Source: Christensenella sp. UBA7588
GTDB taxonomy: Bacteria > Bacillota > Clostridia > Christensenellales > CAG-917
NCBI GenBank assembly: GCA_002478945.1
Contig: DLKM01000028.1
Location: 193,272-216,836, forward strand
DNA length: 23,565 nucleotides
Direction: 5' to 3'
Below the pieces are notes generated by a model. That model did no database searches and was not told where the DNA came from. It was given only the letters and a program-made list of their open reading frames with translations. Below, piece after piece: positions 1 through 7,805 of the stretch; the stretch's first letter is position 1; every line of letters begins with the position of its first letter. Both the position numbers and the translations under genes were made by a program.

Positions 1-26
1 CTAATAGGGTTTTTGCAAAAAACTAA
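1..26. repeat. 26-bp direct repeat, copy 1
   Basis: This segment recurs at 162-187 with one mismatch (G9 versus A). Both copies contain the palindrome TTTTTGCAAAAA and end in ACTAA, and each is followed within about 10 bases by a stem-loop. In one reading frame both copies encode a short tail TNR(V/I)FAKN before a stop, so this may be the duplicated 3' end of a gene lying left of the window. A repeat element is equally possible. Confidence 0.6.
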
Positions 27-30
27 AACG

Positions 31-58
31 AAAGCGGTTGCCGAAAGGTAACCGCTTT
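31..58 (+). terminator. 12-bp hairpin with GAAA tetraloop
   Basis: Bases 31-42 pair with 47-58 around a GAAA loop, with one G-T wobble. No T-run follows, so it is either a weak terminator for a gene left of the window or part of the structured RNA that continues to 148. Its sequence resembles the true terminator at 822-853. Confidence 0.45.
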
Positions 59-148
59 GATGTGCTTGTGCAGCGATGAAAGAGCCGCAAGGCTGTGCGA
101 CACGGTTGAAAACCGTATCGCAAAAAGAGGCAGCACAAGCAAACATCA
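58..148 (+). ncRNA. candidate structured RNA, three-way junction
   Basis: A closing stem is formed by 58-63 with 143-148 and 64-71 with 133-140, interrupted by two unpaired bases on the 3' side. Inside it are a short hairpin (83-86 with 91-94, GCAA loop) and a longer one (96-100 with 118-122, then 102-107 with 111-116). The pairing is seen directly. I could not match it to a riboswitch or ribozyme class I know: the hammerhead core, GEMM, TPP, glycine and cobalamin signatures are all absent. The function is unknown and covariation has not been tested. Confidence 0.35.
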
Positions 149-161
149 AGAATCCGAGAAA

Positions 162-187
162 CTAATAGGATTTTTGCAAAAAACTAA
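162..187. repeat. 26-bp direct repeat, copy 2
   Basis: Second copy of the repeat at 1-26, 161 bases downstream, with a single A/G difference. It is followed by the hairpin at 195-218. Confidence 0.6.
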
Positions 188-194
188 GTTAAGG

Positions 195-218
195 AACAGC
201 CGTCAAAAGACGGCTGTT
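195..218 (+). terminator. 10-bp hairpin, weak terminator
   Basis: AACAGCCGTC (195-204) pairs perfectly with 209-218 around AAAA. Only a short T stretch follows (TTTC), so termination would be weak. It lies just upstream of the acetyltransferase start and could separate it from whatever precedes. Confidence 0.45.
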
Positions 219-249
219 TCTATGCGAAACCGTATTGTAAAGAATAGGT

Positions 250-693
250 ATGCAATTAAGAAACTTTGAAAAACAAGACGCTTTGATTTTATCGGAGAAA
301 ATATATCGCGATTTGCAAATCGAGCAAATTGAGGATATGATTTGCTCGTGGAACACAAAGCAATATGACGGCAAATACTTCGATATGCTTGCCATAGTTG
401 ACGACGGCGTAATCGTAGGAATGCTGTCGTTATATCGACTCAAAGAAAAAACGTTACATATAGGTCCTGTGGTTTTTCCCGAATATAGGGAAAAAGGTTT
501 TGCAAAAGCCGCAATGACTATGGCTTTCGATATTGCAAAAGAGTTGGGGTGCTATACGATTTCTCAACAAATAAGACTTGACAACGTCGCAAGTATTGCA
601 TTGCATACTTCACTCGGTTTTGAAAAGGTCGGAACGCCGTTTGTTAATTCCAAAGGTAACGAAGTTTGTATATATGAAAAAAGTTTGCTTTGA
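250..693 (+). CDS. GNAT-family N-acetyltransferase
   Basis: A 147-residue protein of normal length for a single GNAT domain. GNAT enzymes transfer an acetyl group from acetyl-CoA to an amine; the substrate cannot be read from sequence. The acetyl-CoA loop is visible as YREKGFAKAA (about residues 79-88), followed by the amphipathic helix. The C-terminal N-x-x-S-x-x-L-H-x-x-L-G-F signature (VASIALHTSLGFEKVG) is also present. The ATG at 250 has only a weak upstream purine stretch (AATAGG). The gene stands alone between a hairpin at 195-218 and the terminator at 822-853. Family assignment is firm; the specific acceptor is not known. Confidence 0.85.
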   Translation: MQLRNFEKQDALILSEKIYRDLQIEQIEDMICSWNTKQYDGKYFDMLAIVDDGVIVGMLSLYRLKEKTLHIGPVVFPEYREKGFAKAAMTMAFDIAKELGCYTISQQIRLDNVASIALHTSLGFEKVGTPFVNSKGNEVCIYEKSLL

Positions 694-821
694 CAGAGAA
701 CGTTATTAGACGTTATATCGAGGACATAACGGCAAAATTCGTATTGTTTCAAAACGGAGTTCACGCAAACAGATTCCGAAAATTCAAAAACCGATTTTGA
801 GTGCGGAGCATAAAAATAGAG

Positions 822-853
822 AAAAGCGGTTATCTTTTAGGTAGCCGTTTTTT
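822..853 (+). terminator. rho-independent terminator
   Basis: A 14-bp stem with G-T wobbles (822-835 with 839-852) and a TTT loop, followed by the end of a T-run. It would end the acetyltransferase transcript. The stretch 694-821 between that gene and this terminator holds no supportable gene. Confidence 0.8.
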
Positions 854-907
854 ATGTGTGGCGTATATTGCATAAAACGCGATAAAAAGTTCGGCGCAAA
901 ATAAAGG

Positions 908-936
908 TTGTAAAAGCGGCAAATCGATGATATGCT
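908..936 (+). promoter_or_regulatory. sigma-A-like promoter of the serpin gene
   Basis: TTGTAA (908-913), 17-base spacer, TATGCT (931-936). A strong ribosome binding site, AAGGAGGAT, follows at about 954-962, directly before the ATG at 968. Confidence 0.6.
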
Positions 937-967
937 GTATATATAAAGACAATAAGGAGGATACGTT

Positions 968-2212
968 ATGAAAAAAAAGTATTGCGTTATCGCACTTTTG
1001 ATTGTTGCCTGCTTGGTTGCGCTTTGCGCTTGCAACAAGGAGGAGAATTTTAAGGAAAAACCGATTTCAGCTGTCAATCTGACCGCAAACGTGCAGTCCC
1101 GTACTATCGAGGGCAGAGCGACGGACGACGCTTTTAAGGGCGTTTATAATGGTTTGACCGCCAAAATCGCAGCAAATCTTTATGACGGAAACAACCTTTG
1201 CGTATCTCCGTTGTCAATATCTGCCGCGCTCGGTATGGTTTCTAACGGCGCGCAAGGGAATACCAAAGCGGAATTCGAGACTCTGTTTGGAGTGAGTATC
1301 GACGAACTAAACGCGTATTTTGCCACGCTTATGTCAAAGAGCGGCGCAATCGAAGAATTGCACGTCGCAAATTCCGTGTGGAGCAAAAGCGGCGAGATTA
1401 GCGTAGACGAAGGCTTTTTGGACATCGTCAAAAACTATTACGAAGCGCAGGCTTATTCATCCGATTTTGGCGAAAAAGCCGTGCAAGACATAAACAACTG
1501 GGTATATAACAACACGAGAGGCGGAATAGACGGCATTATCGAAGAAATCACTCCCGAGACTTTGATGTTGTTGATTAACGCGCTCGATTTCGAGTCCGAG
1601 TGGAAAGAAAAGTTTGAAGCGGACGACATCAGAGACAGAACGTTCAAAGGCACTAACGGAAATTCCACCGTATCGATGATGTACGCAAGAGAAGAATCGT
1701 ATATCGAAGTTGCGGACGCAAAAGGCTTTATCAAGCCGTATGCGAATCAAGATTTCAAGTTTGTCGGCGTTTTGCCGAACGAGGACGTAAACATTGCCGA
1801 TTTTGTAGCGGGCCTGACGGGAGAAACGTTGACGAAAATGCTTGCAAGCGTAAAAAACGCCCCTGTCGATATAGGTATTCCGAAATTCGATTTCGAGTAC
1901 GAATGCGAATTGATAGAGCCTCTTGTAAAACTCGGTCTTATAGACGCGTTCGATAAAGATATTGCGGATTTTTCCGCCTTGGGAAAGACAAAAACCAACG
2001 AAAATCTGTTTATAAGCAGTGTTTTTCACAAAACGCATATAACCGTAAACGAGGCGAAAACCAAAGCGAGCGCGGTAACTAAAGTGGGAGTCGATACCGC
2101 AACCGCTATGCCGTACGAAACGCCGAGAGTTATTCTCGACAGGCCGTTTGTGTTTATGCTCCTCGACGCGGACAATCTGCCGATATTTATAGGCGTTATC
2201 TCAAACTTGTAA
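968..2212 (+). CDS. serpin-family protein, predicted lipoprotein
   Basis: A 414-residue serine protease inhibitor family protein with a lipoprotein signal (MKKK, hydrophobic stretch, LCAC with Cys22 as probable lipidated residue), so it probably sits on the outer face of the membrane. Serpin landmarks are in order: SPLSISAALGM and the following Gly-Asn-Thr helix (about 80-105), HVANSVW, INNWVYNNTRGGI, a variant of the breach motif (NALDFESEW instead of NAxYFKGxW), and the C-terminal DRPFVFMLLD...PIFIGVI strands. The reactive-centre hinge reads VNEAKTKASAVTKV. The small residues at P12-P9 and Thr at P14 and P8 are kept, but P15 is Lys where inhibitory serpins usually have Gly. The loop is about four residues longer than in alpha-1-antitrypsin. 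Probable role (inference): protecting the cell from host or microbial proteases. It has its own promoter and terminator. Confidence 0.92.
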   Translation: MKKKYCVIALLIVACLVALCACNKEENFKEKPISAVNLTANVQSRTIEGRATDDAFKGVYNGLTAKIAANLYDGNNLCVSPLSISAALGMVSNGAQGNTKAEFETLFGVSIDELNAYFATLMSKSGAIEELHVANSVWSKSGEISVDEGFLDIVKNYYEAQAYSSDFGEKAVQDINNWVYNNTRGGIDGIIEEITPETLMLLINALDFESEWKEKFEADDIRDRTFKGTNGNSTVSMMYAREESYIEVADAKGFIKPYANQDFKFVGVLPNEDVNIADFVAGLTGETLTKMLASVKNAPVDIGIPKFDFEYECELIEPLVKLGLIDAFDKDIADFSALGKTKTNENLFISSVFHKTHITVNEAKTKASAVTKVGVDTATAMPYETPRVILDRPFVFMLLDADNLPIFIGVISNL

Positions 2213-2234
2213 AAATTGCTTATGGCAATAACGA

Positions 2235-2264
2235 GGCAGTCGTCGTTTGACGGCTGTCTTTTTT
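2235..2264 (+). terminator. rho-independent terminator after the serpin gene
   Basis: A 10-bp stem (2235-2244 with 2249-2258, two wobbles), GTTT loop, then six T. Confidence 0.85.
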
Positions 2265-2323
2265 ATCGTTCGGAAGTTTGAATTCGTTTCGATAGGGTAT
2301 TCTGCAAAATGACGTCGTAACGG

Positions 2324-2352
2324 TTGTGTTTTTCTTTTTGGAAGTTTATAAT
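2324..2352 (+). promoter_or_regulatory. promoter of the ArsB/citrate-type transporter
   Basis: TTGTGT (2324-2329), 17-base spacer, perfect TATAAT (2347-2352), about 60 bases before the start codon. Confidence 0.6.
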
Positions 2353-2412
2353 CGGCAATCGGGTGGACAAAGCGATTTGTCCTCGCAACTTTGAAACAAA
2401 GAGATACCGAAG

Positions 2413-3747
2413 ATGATTGCGTCGATTGTGCTTGGAGCGGTGGCGGTCGCGGGAACGATTGCTTCCATCGTGTTTTTGCCCGAGATAAACGTAAAGGGCA
2501 AGAGGGTAGCCGTGTTTTGGGTGCCTGCTTTGTTGTGCGCGATTATACTCTTGTGCGTAGGAGCGTTGCCCTTAAAATACGCGTTGACGGGGCTTGCGGG
2601 GGATATGCTTTCTATGTTCGAAGGGCGCACGAGCGTAAACCCCGTAAAGATACTTTTGCTGTTTTTCGGAATGACCGCAATATCCGTATTTTTGGACGAA
2701 GTCGGCGTTTTCGGATACCTCGCGACGAAGTCTGCAAAACTTGCGGGACACAGTCAGAAAAAACTGTTTTTTATACTGTTTGCGATAGTGTCGATTTTGA
2801 CCGTTTTTACCTCAAACGATATAATCATCCTCACGTTTACGCCGTTTATCTGCTATTTCTGCAAAAACGCAAAGATTTCGCCGTTGCCGTATCTCGTCTC
2901 GGAGTTCGTTGCGGCAAACACGTTTTCGATGATTTTTATTATAGGTAATCCCACAAATATTTACCTTGCGGAAAACTTCGGATTGACTTTCGGAAAGTAT
3001 TTCGAAGTGATGGCTTTGCCGACGATTATGGGCGGTTTGACGGCACTCGGAGTGTTATATCTTTTGTTCAGAAACAAACTTAAAGAGGAGATGCCCGAGT
3101 GCGACTTCGAGCAATCCGTAATAGAGAAAAAGCCTCTCGCGATATTAGGCGTTTGCGTGCTTGCGTGCTGTCTCGTGCTGTTGATTGTTTCCGATTATAT
3201 AGGCGTCGAGATGTGGGCGTTTGCGGTGCTTGCGTTTGTAATTCTCGTAATCGGTTGTCTGATTATTTGCGCAGTTAAAAAGGATAAGCCCGTAGAACTC
3301 GGCAGAACGTTTGCGAGACTTCCGTACGAGTTGATACCGTTCGTTATTTCGATGTTCGTCATAGTTCTTGCGCTCAAACAAAACGGAATCGCGGACAAGA
3401 TTGCCGCCGTGTTCGAGAAAGCGGACGATAACTTCGACGTGCTTACCTACGGCGTATCGTCAACGCTCGTCGCAAATCTCATCAACAACATTCCGATGAG
3501 CGTATTGTATTCGGCAATAACGGCGGGTGCGTCTCCGTTTGCGGTGTATGCCTCCATAGTCGGCTCTAACATAGGTGCTTTTCTCACGCCGATAGGCGCG
3601 CTGGCAGGAATTATGTTTACGGGGCTTTTGAAGTCTCTCGACGTAAAGTTTTCGTTTTTGGATTTTGCAAAACACGGATGCGTCGTTGCGCTTCCGACGT
3701 TGTTTGCGACTTTGGCAGGTTTGTATATAATGCAAGCGGTGCTGTGA
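2413..3747 (+). CDS. ArsB/NhaD/citrate-type (ion transporter superfamily) membrane transporter
   Basis: A 444-residue polytopic membrane protein with about 11-12 hydrophobic segments. It has the two-fold internal repeat expected of the ion transporter superfamily. The first half carries TSNDIIILTFTPFICY and then ANTFSMIFIIGNPTNIYLAENFG; the second half carries VANLINNIPMSVLYSAI and GSNIGAFLTPIGALAGIM. The SNDxxxLTxTP and GNPTN motifs are closest to ArsB-type permeases and related anion or Na+/H+ carriers. The substrate (arsenite, a dicarboxylate, or Na+/H+ exchange) cannot be decided: no arsR, arsA or arsC lies nearby, which argues weakly against a dedicated arsenic operon. ATG 2413 follows a modest AAAGAG site. 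It converges on the serine dehydratase gene. Confidence 0.85.
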   Translation: MIASIVLGAVAVAGTIASIVFLPEINVKGKRVAVFWVPALLCAIILLCVGALPLKYALTGLAGDMLSMFEGRTSVNPVKILLLFFGMTAISVFLDEVGVFGYLATKSAKLAGHSQKKLFFILFAIVSILTVFTSNDIIILTFTPFICYFCKNAKISPLPYLVSEFVAANTFSMIFIIGNPTNIYLAENFGLTFGKYFEVMALPTIMGGLTALGVLYLLFRNKLKEEMPECDFEQSVIEKKPLAILGVCVLACCLVLLIVSDYIGVEMWAFAVLAFVILVIGCLIICAVKKDKPVELGRTFARLPYELIPFVISMFVIVLALKQNGIADKIAAVFEKADDNFDVLTYGVSSTLVANLINNIPMSVLYSAITAGASPFAVYASIVGSNIGAFLTPIGALAGIMFTGLLKSLDVKFSFLDFAKHGCVVALPTLFATLAGLYIMQAVL

Positions 3748-3825
3748 ATTTCGTTTGTAAACGGCGTAAAATCGTTGCCGAAACGGCATAAAAATACTGC
3801 GATTTTTGCACGAAAAACATATAAA

Positions 3826-3851
3826 AAAACGCTGTTTTTCAACAGCGTTTT
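3826..3851. terminator. bidirectional terminator
   Basis: AAAACGCTGTT (3826-3836) pairs perfectly with 3841-3851 around TTTC. A and T flanks on both sides let it serve both the transporter (plus) and the serine dehydratase (minus). Confidence 0.8.
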
Positions 3852-3863
3852 GTCGTTTTCGGA

Positions 3864-5099
3864 TTATTTTTTCTTTGTTCGTTTCGTATGGCGCAGACGA
3901 GAATGACGATAGCTTTTTGCAAGACCGCCGCCCGAAGTTTCTCTGTAGCGCACGTTGATGTCCTTGCCCGTCTGGTACATCGTTTCGACGACCGCGTCAA
4001 AGGATATTTGACGAGAGTTCGTAAGGAAGTTTGCAAGAGATACGGCGTTGATTGCTCTCATAGCGGCAACCGCGTTGCGTTCTATGCAAGGAATTTGTAC
4101 GAGTCCGTCCACGGGGTCGCAAGTGAGACCGAGATGATGTTCCATAGCAACCTCGGCAGAATATTCGATTTGGTCAAAATCCATTCCGAAAAGTTGCGCA
4201 AGTGCCGCCGCCGCCATCGAACACGCAGTGCCGCATTCCGCTTGGCAACCGCATTCCGCTCCGCTTATCGAAGCGTTGGTTTTGACGATATTGCCGATAA
4301 TTCCCGCGGTGCAGAGCGCGTCGATTATGTCGTCGTTGGTAAAAGAGTGCGTCTCCTGCTCGTAGCGAAGGACGGCAGGCAGTATACCGCACGAACCGCA
4401 AGTGGGCGCGGTTGCAATGATTTCTCCTGCGGCGTTTTGCTCGCTGACTGCAAATGCGTATGCGCATACGAGACGATTCTCTTTTGTCTGCGGCGTTTCG
4501 TCGATATGGCGTTGTTGGTAAAGAATCTTGGCTCTGCGTTCGGTATTGAGACCGCCGGGGAGAACTCCGCTTGCTTTGAGTCCTTGCTTGATTGCGTTTT
4601 TCATCGTCTCCCAAATCTCTGCGAGATAGGAGCGAATTTCTTCTCCCTCGAAGCGCACGACGTATTGCGGCAGAGAGATTTCCTCTTGGTCGCAGTACGC
4701 TCTGATTTGCTCGAAAGTGTGGTGGGGATAGACGTCTTTGGGTTCTATCGAACTTTCGCCTTCCACTTCGATAGCTCCGCCGCCTACGCTGTATACGCGC
4801 CACGAATCCATAATTTTGCCGTTTATGTCCATTGCGAACAAATCCATCGTGTTGGGGTGCGGAAGGTGTGTGTTTTCAAAGTCGAAAACGACGTCTACGG
4901 GTTTTGTAAAAGTCTTTTTGAGAACGACGTCGGTGCCGTGTCCTTTGCCCGTTTTTGCCAAAGAACCGTAAAGAATGGCTTTGAAAGATATTGCGCTCTT
5001 ATTGCGCTCCGCAAACAATTTTGCGGCTTTTTCGGGTCCCATAGTGTGTGAACTCGACGGTCCGCGTCCAATTTTATACAATTCGGTAAGACTTTTCAT
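3864..5099 (-). CDS. sdaA: L-serine ammonia-lyase (serine dehydratase), single-chain iron-sulfur type
   Basis: Deaminates L-serine to pyruvate and ammonia in the cytoplasm using a [4Fe-4S] cluster. The 411-residue chain fuses the beta-type domain (SLTELYKIGRGPSSSHTMGP at the N-terminus, residues about 1-140) to the alpha-type catalytic domain (APTCGSCGILPAVL through LTCDPVDGLVQIPCIERNA). Cluster-ligand cysteines fit the GAECGCQAECG, LTCDPV and QIPC positions. The helix after the first ligand is unusually cysteine-rich (GAECGCQAECGTACS), and CDPVDG has Asp where CDPVGG is usual. The start is ATG 5099 because AAAGGAG lies seven bases upstream; the frame stays open further upstream but without a site. 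The end is a basic tail RHTKRTKKK beyond the usual GGLA terminus. Confidence 0.95.
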   Translation of the reverse strand: MKSLTELYKIGRGPSSSHTMGPEKAAKLFAERNKSAISFKAILYGSLAKTGKGHGTDVVLKKTFTKPVDVVFDFENTHLPHPNTMDLFAMDINGKIMDSWRVYSVGGGAIEVEGESSIEPKDVYPHHTFEQIRAYCDQEEISLPQYVVRFEGEEIRSYLAEIWETMKNAIKQGLKASGVLPGGLNTERRAKILYQQRHIDETPQTKENRLVCAYAFAVSEQNAAGEIIATAPTCGSCGILPAVLRYEQETHSFTNDDIIDALCTAGIIGNIVKTNASISGAECGCQAECGTACSMAAAALAQLFGMDFDQIEYSAEVAMEHHLGLTCDPVDGLVQIPCIERNAVAAMRAINAVSLANFLTNSRQISFDAVVETMYQTGKDINVRYRETSGGGLAKSYRHSRLRHTKRTKKK

Positions 5100-5124
5100 C
5101 CGTAACTCCTTTCGTGCAATCGTT

Positions 5125-5152
5125 ATTATATCACAACGATAGTTTTTATCAA
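5125..5152 (-). promoter_or_regulatory. promoter of the serine dehydratase gene
   Basis: On the minus strand: TTGATA (5152-5147), 16-base spacer, TATAAT (5130-5125), about 25 bases before the ATG. Confidence 0.7.
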
Positions 5153-5215
5153 CGTTTTGAGAGGCATTGCGTTGCAAAATAAATGCAAATTTTTTTGCGC
5201 ATACCCCTTAACGAT

Positions 5216-5245
5216 TTGCCAAGCGTATAAAAAGTGTGTTAATAT
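5216..5245 (+). promoter_or_regulatory. promoter of typA
   Basis: TTGCCA (5216-5221), 18-base spacer, TAATAT (5240-5245). The leader to the ATG at 5319 is about 70 bases and ends with a GAAGAAGG ribosome binding site. Confidence 0.55.
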
Positions 5246-5318
5246 ATCAAAGTTTTATAAGACGTAAATTGCGTTATAAACGATATACGCACGACAATCC
5301 GTCGAAGAAGGTTCGATT

Positions 5319-7151
5319 ATGGTAAGAAACGATTTGAGAAACATAGCGATTATTGCGCACGTCGACCACGGCAAAACCACGCTCGTGGACGGTATGCTCA
5401 AACAATCGGGTACTTTTAGAGAGAATCAACAAGTTGCCACTTGCGTTATGGACTCGGGCGACCTCGAAAGAGAAAGAGGCATTACGATTCTTGCAAAGAA
5501 TACGTCCATACACTACAACGGCACCAAAATCAATATCATCGACACTCCCGGACACGCAGACTTCTCGGGAGAGGTCGAACGCGTGCTGAAAATGGTCAAC
5601 GGCGTCGTTTTGCTCGTTGACGCACAGGAAGGACCTATGCCGCAAACGCGTTTCGTCGTGGAAAAGGCGTTGGCTTTGGGACTCAAAATCATTATCGTAG
5701 TCAACAAAATCGACAAACCCGACGCAAGACTTTCCGAAGTCGGCGACGAAGTGCTTGAGCTTTTGCTTGACCTCGACGCAAGCGACGAACAACTCCAAAG
5801 CCCGATTTTGTATTGCAGCGGCAAGCAAGCGACTGCCACTCGCGATTACAACGTTCCCGGTAAAGACCTCAAGCCGCTTTTCGATACGATTATCGATTAT
5901 ATTCCCGCTCCCGAAGGAGACGAAAACGGAGAATTGCAACTTCTCGTATCCGCAATCGATTACAACGACTACGTCGGACGTATCGGCATCGGCAGAATCG
6001 AAAGAGGCAAAGTGGATATGGCAAAGGAAGTCGTGGTGTGCGACTATCACAGCGGCATCTCTCCGTATAAGAGCAAAATCGTCAATCTTTTCCAAATCGA
6101 AGGGTTAAAGAGAGTTCCCGTCGAAAACGCAATGGTCGGCGACATAGTGTGCTTCAGCGGTATCGAGAATATCACTATCGGCAACACGATATGCTCTCCG
6201 TCCAAAATCGAGCCTGTGCCGTTTGTGAAAATCGGCGAACCGACGATTGAAATGAACTTCTGCGTCAACGACAGTCCGTTTGCGGGAAAAGAAGGCAAAT
6301 TCGTCACTTCTCGTCACTTGAGAGACAGACTTTTCAAGGAGCTTCTCAAAGACGTGTCGCTCAGAGTGTATCAGACCGAAAGCGCAGATACGTTCAAGGT
6401 GTGCGGCAGAGGCGAAATGCACCTTTCAATCCTCATCGAGACTATGCGCAGAGAGGGTTATGAATTCGGCGTAAGCACTCCTAAGGTCATTTTTAAGACC
6501 ATTGACGGCGTAAAGTGCGAGCCTATGGAGCAACTCTTTATCGACGTTCCTGCGGACTGTGTAGGTTCGGTTATGGAGCGTATGGGCGTCAGAAAAGGCG
6601 AACTCGTTACGATGACTCCGTCGGGCAGCAGAATCCGTATGGAATTCAAAGTGCCTGCAAGAGGACTTTTCGGATTTAAGAACGAGTTTTTGACGGACAC
6701 CAAAGGCGAAGGCGTTATGAACCAACTCTTTGCTGGATATGCGCCTTACAAAGGACCCATTCCTCGCAGATTCACGGGTTCGCTCGTTGCGTTCGAAACG
6801 GGCGAAGCGGCAACGTACGGACTTTTCAACGCGCAAGACAGAGGCGTGTTGTTCATCGACCCGCAAACGCAAGTTTACGAGGGAATGGTTGTGGGTATGT
6901 CTCCAAAGAACGAGGATATAAGAGTCAACGTTTGCAAGCGCAAACACGTTACAAATATGCGTGCGGCAGGTTCGGACGAAGCGTTGCGCCTTAACACACC
7001 GCGCAAGTTCAGCCTCGAAGAAGCAATCGAGTTTCTTAACGATGACGAAATGCTCGAAGTCACGCCCAAGAATATTCGTATCCGCAAGGTCATTTTGTCG
7101 GGTTCCGAGAGATTGAAACTCGCATACGGCAACAAGGCGGAAAAAGACTGA
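5319..7151 (+). CDS. typA: ribosome-associated translational GTPase TypA/BipA
   Basis: A 610-residue GTPase of the elongation-factor superfamily, the normal TypA length. It binds the ribosome and supports growth or subunit assembly under stress and cold in studied bacteria. GTPase motifs: HVDHGKTT (residues 14-21), the RGITI switch, DTPGHADF, and NKIDKPDAR. The EF-G-like domains III and V follow (RGEMHLSILIETMRREGYEFGVS...) and then the TypA-specific C-terminal domain. That domain includes GLFNAQDRGVLFIDPQTQVYEGMVVG and the closing RKVILSGSERLKLAY region. ATG 5319 matches the family start. It is transcribed alone, divergently from the serine dehydratase, with promoter and terminator visible. 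Confidence 0.98.
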   Translation: MVRNDLRNIAIIAHVDHGKTTLVDGMLKQSGTFRENQQVATCVMDSGDLERERGITILAKNTSIHYNGTKINIIDTPGHADFSGEVERVLKMVNGVVLLVDAQEGPMPQTRFVVEKALALGLKIIIVVNKIDKPDARLSEVGDEVLELLLDLDASDEQLQSPILYCSGKQATATRDYNVPGKDLKPLFDTIIDYIPAPEGDENGELQLLVSAIDYNDYVGRIGIGRIERGKVDMAKEVVVCDYHSGISPYKSKIVNLFQIEGLKRVPVENAMVGDIVCFSGIENITIGNTICSPSKIEPVPFVKIGEPTIEMNFCVNDSPFAGKEGKFVTSRHLRDRLFKELLKDVSLRVYQTESADTFKVCGRGEMHLSILIETMRREGYEFGVSTPKVIFKTIDGVKCEPMEQLFIDVPADCVGSVMERMGVRKGELVTMTPSGSRIRMEFKVPARGLFGFKNEFLTDTKGEGVMNQLFAGYAPYKGPIPRRFTGSLVAFETGEAATYGLFNAQDRGVLFIDPQTQVYEGMVVGMSPKNEDIRVNVCKRKHVTNMRAAGSDEALRLNTPRKFSLEEAIEFLNDDEMLEVTPKNIRIRKVILSGSERLKLAYGNKAEKD

Positions 7152-7176
7152 AACGAAATATTATCGAAATAACAAT

Positions 7177-7205
7177 AAAAACGCACTTTCGGGTGCGTTT
7201 TTTTT
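7177..7205 (+). terminator. terminator after typA
   Basis: AAAAACGCAC (7177-7186) pairs with 7193-7202, followed by a T-run of eight or more. Confidence 0.85.
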
Positions 7206-7230
7206 GTGTTATATTTTGCAAAACGATATG

Positions 7231-7254
7231 AAAAAGGACTGCCTACGCAGTCCT
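7231..7254 (-). terminator. terminator of the zinc-ribbon membrane protein gene
   Basis: AGGACTGC (7235-7242) pairs perfectly with 7247-7254 around CTAC. Read on the minus strand it is followed by five T, 16 bases past the stop codon. Confidence 0.8.
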
Positions 7255-7270
7255 CGATTCGTAAGACGCG

Positions 7271-7798
7271 TTATTTTCTTTCCACGTCAATCATTCGTCC
7301 GCAGTATTCGCATTTTACTTGCAAGTTGTTGCTTGTTTGAGTGATTCCGCCGCAATACGGACATTCGACGGTGTACATACCCAAATCGTCGGGACGATTG
7401 TTGAGGGGGACGATTTTTGTATCGTCTATGGTATAGTCCGTCAAATACTGCTTTTCGATGCACACTTGCACCGCGCTTTGAACGTCGGCAGGTTGCATAG
7501 AGAGGTGTCTTGCGATGTCGTTGACGTCTCTGAAACCTTCGCGTTTTATCGCGTCGATAATTCTGGCGTATCTTTTTTGCGGACCGTATTTTACCCACGC
7601 CATAGGAGAGCCGTAAAAGCCCAACACCGCAAACGCAATGCCCACGCCGAGCATCGCTTGATATAGTGCGCCGGATTCTTTATTGACGGCGCCAACGATT
7701 ATAAGGACTATACCTGCCGGCAAACCTATTGTCAGCAAAATCGCGACGATAAGTTGTCTGGTAAGTGCTTTTTGAAGATTTGAATTTTTGTTTTTCAT
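7271..7798 (-). CDS. small membrane protein with C-terminal zinc ribbon, function unknown
   Basis: I do not recognise a named family for this 175-residue protein. It has two hydrophobic segments (about residues 14-38 and 46-66). A helical region of about 75-130 follows that resembles a winged-helix or PCI-like fold (IIDAIKREGFRDVNDIARHLSMQPADVQSAVQVCIEKQYL). It ends in a four-cysteine zinc ribbon (C146PYC149 and C163EYC166). Topology suggests a membrane-anchored cytoplasmic domain, perhaps sensing or scaffolding. No Shine-Dalgarno site precedes the ATG, and a good promoter lies so close that the transcript may begin at or within a few bases of the start codon. It has its own terminator and no operon partner. 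Confidence 0.8.
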   Translation of the reverse strand: MKNKNSNLQKALTRQLIVAILLTIGLPAGIVLIIVGAVNKESGALYQAMLGVGIAFAVLGFYGSPMAWVKYGPQKRYARIIDAIKREGFRDVNDIARHLSMQPADVQSAVQVCIEKQYLTDYTIDDTKIVPLNNRPDDLGMYTVECPYCGGITQTSNNLQVKCEYCGRMIDVERK

Positions 7799-7805
7799 AG
7801 AATAT

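Noticed and set aside
71..125. Possible hammerhead ribozyme (GATGA...GAAA-like bases)
   Set aside because: The CUGAUGA core, the GAAA box and a cleavage NUH are not arranged around the three stems as required.
57..269. 70-codon open frame over the repeat and hairpins
   Set aside because: It crosses the RNA stems, has no ribosome binding site, has protein-unlike composition and overlaps the start of the acetyltransferase.
694..821. Basic peptide remnant (RGHNGKIRIVSKRSSRK...) after the acetyltransferase
   Set aside because: A short run following a stop codon, with no start, ribosome site or recognisable family.
3888..5051. 387-codon plus-strand frame opposite the serine dehydratase
   Set aside because: Antisense shadow of an enzyme with all catalytic motifs on the minus strand.
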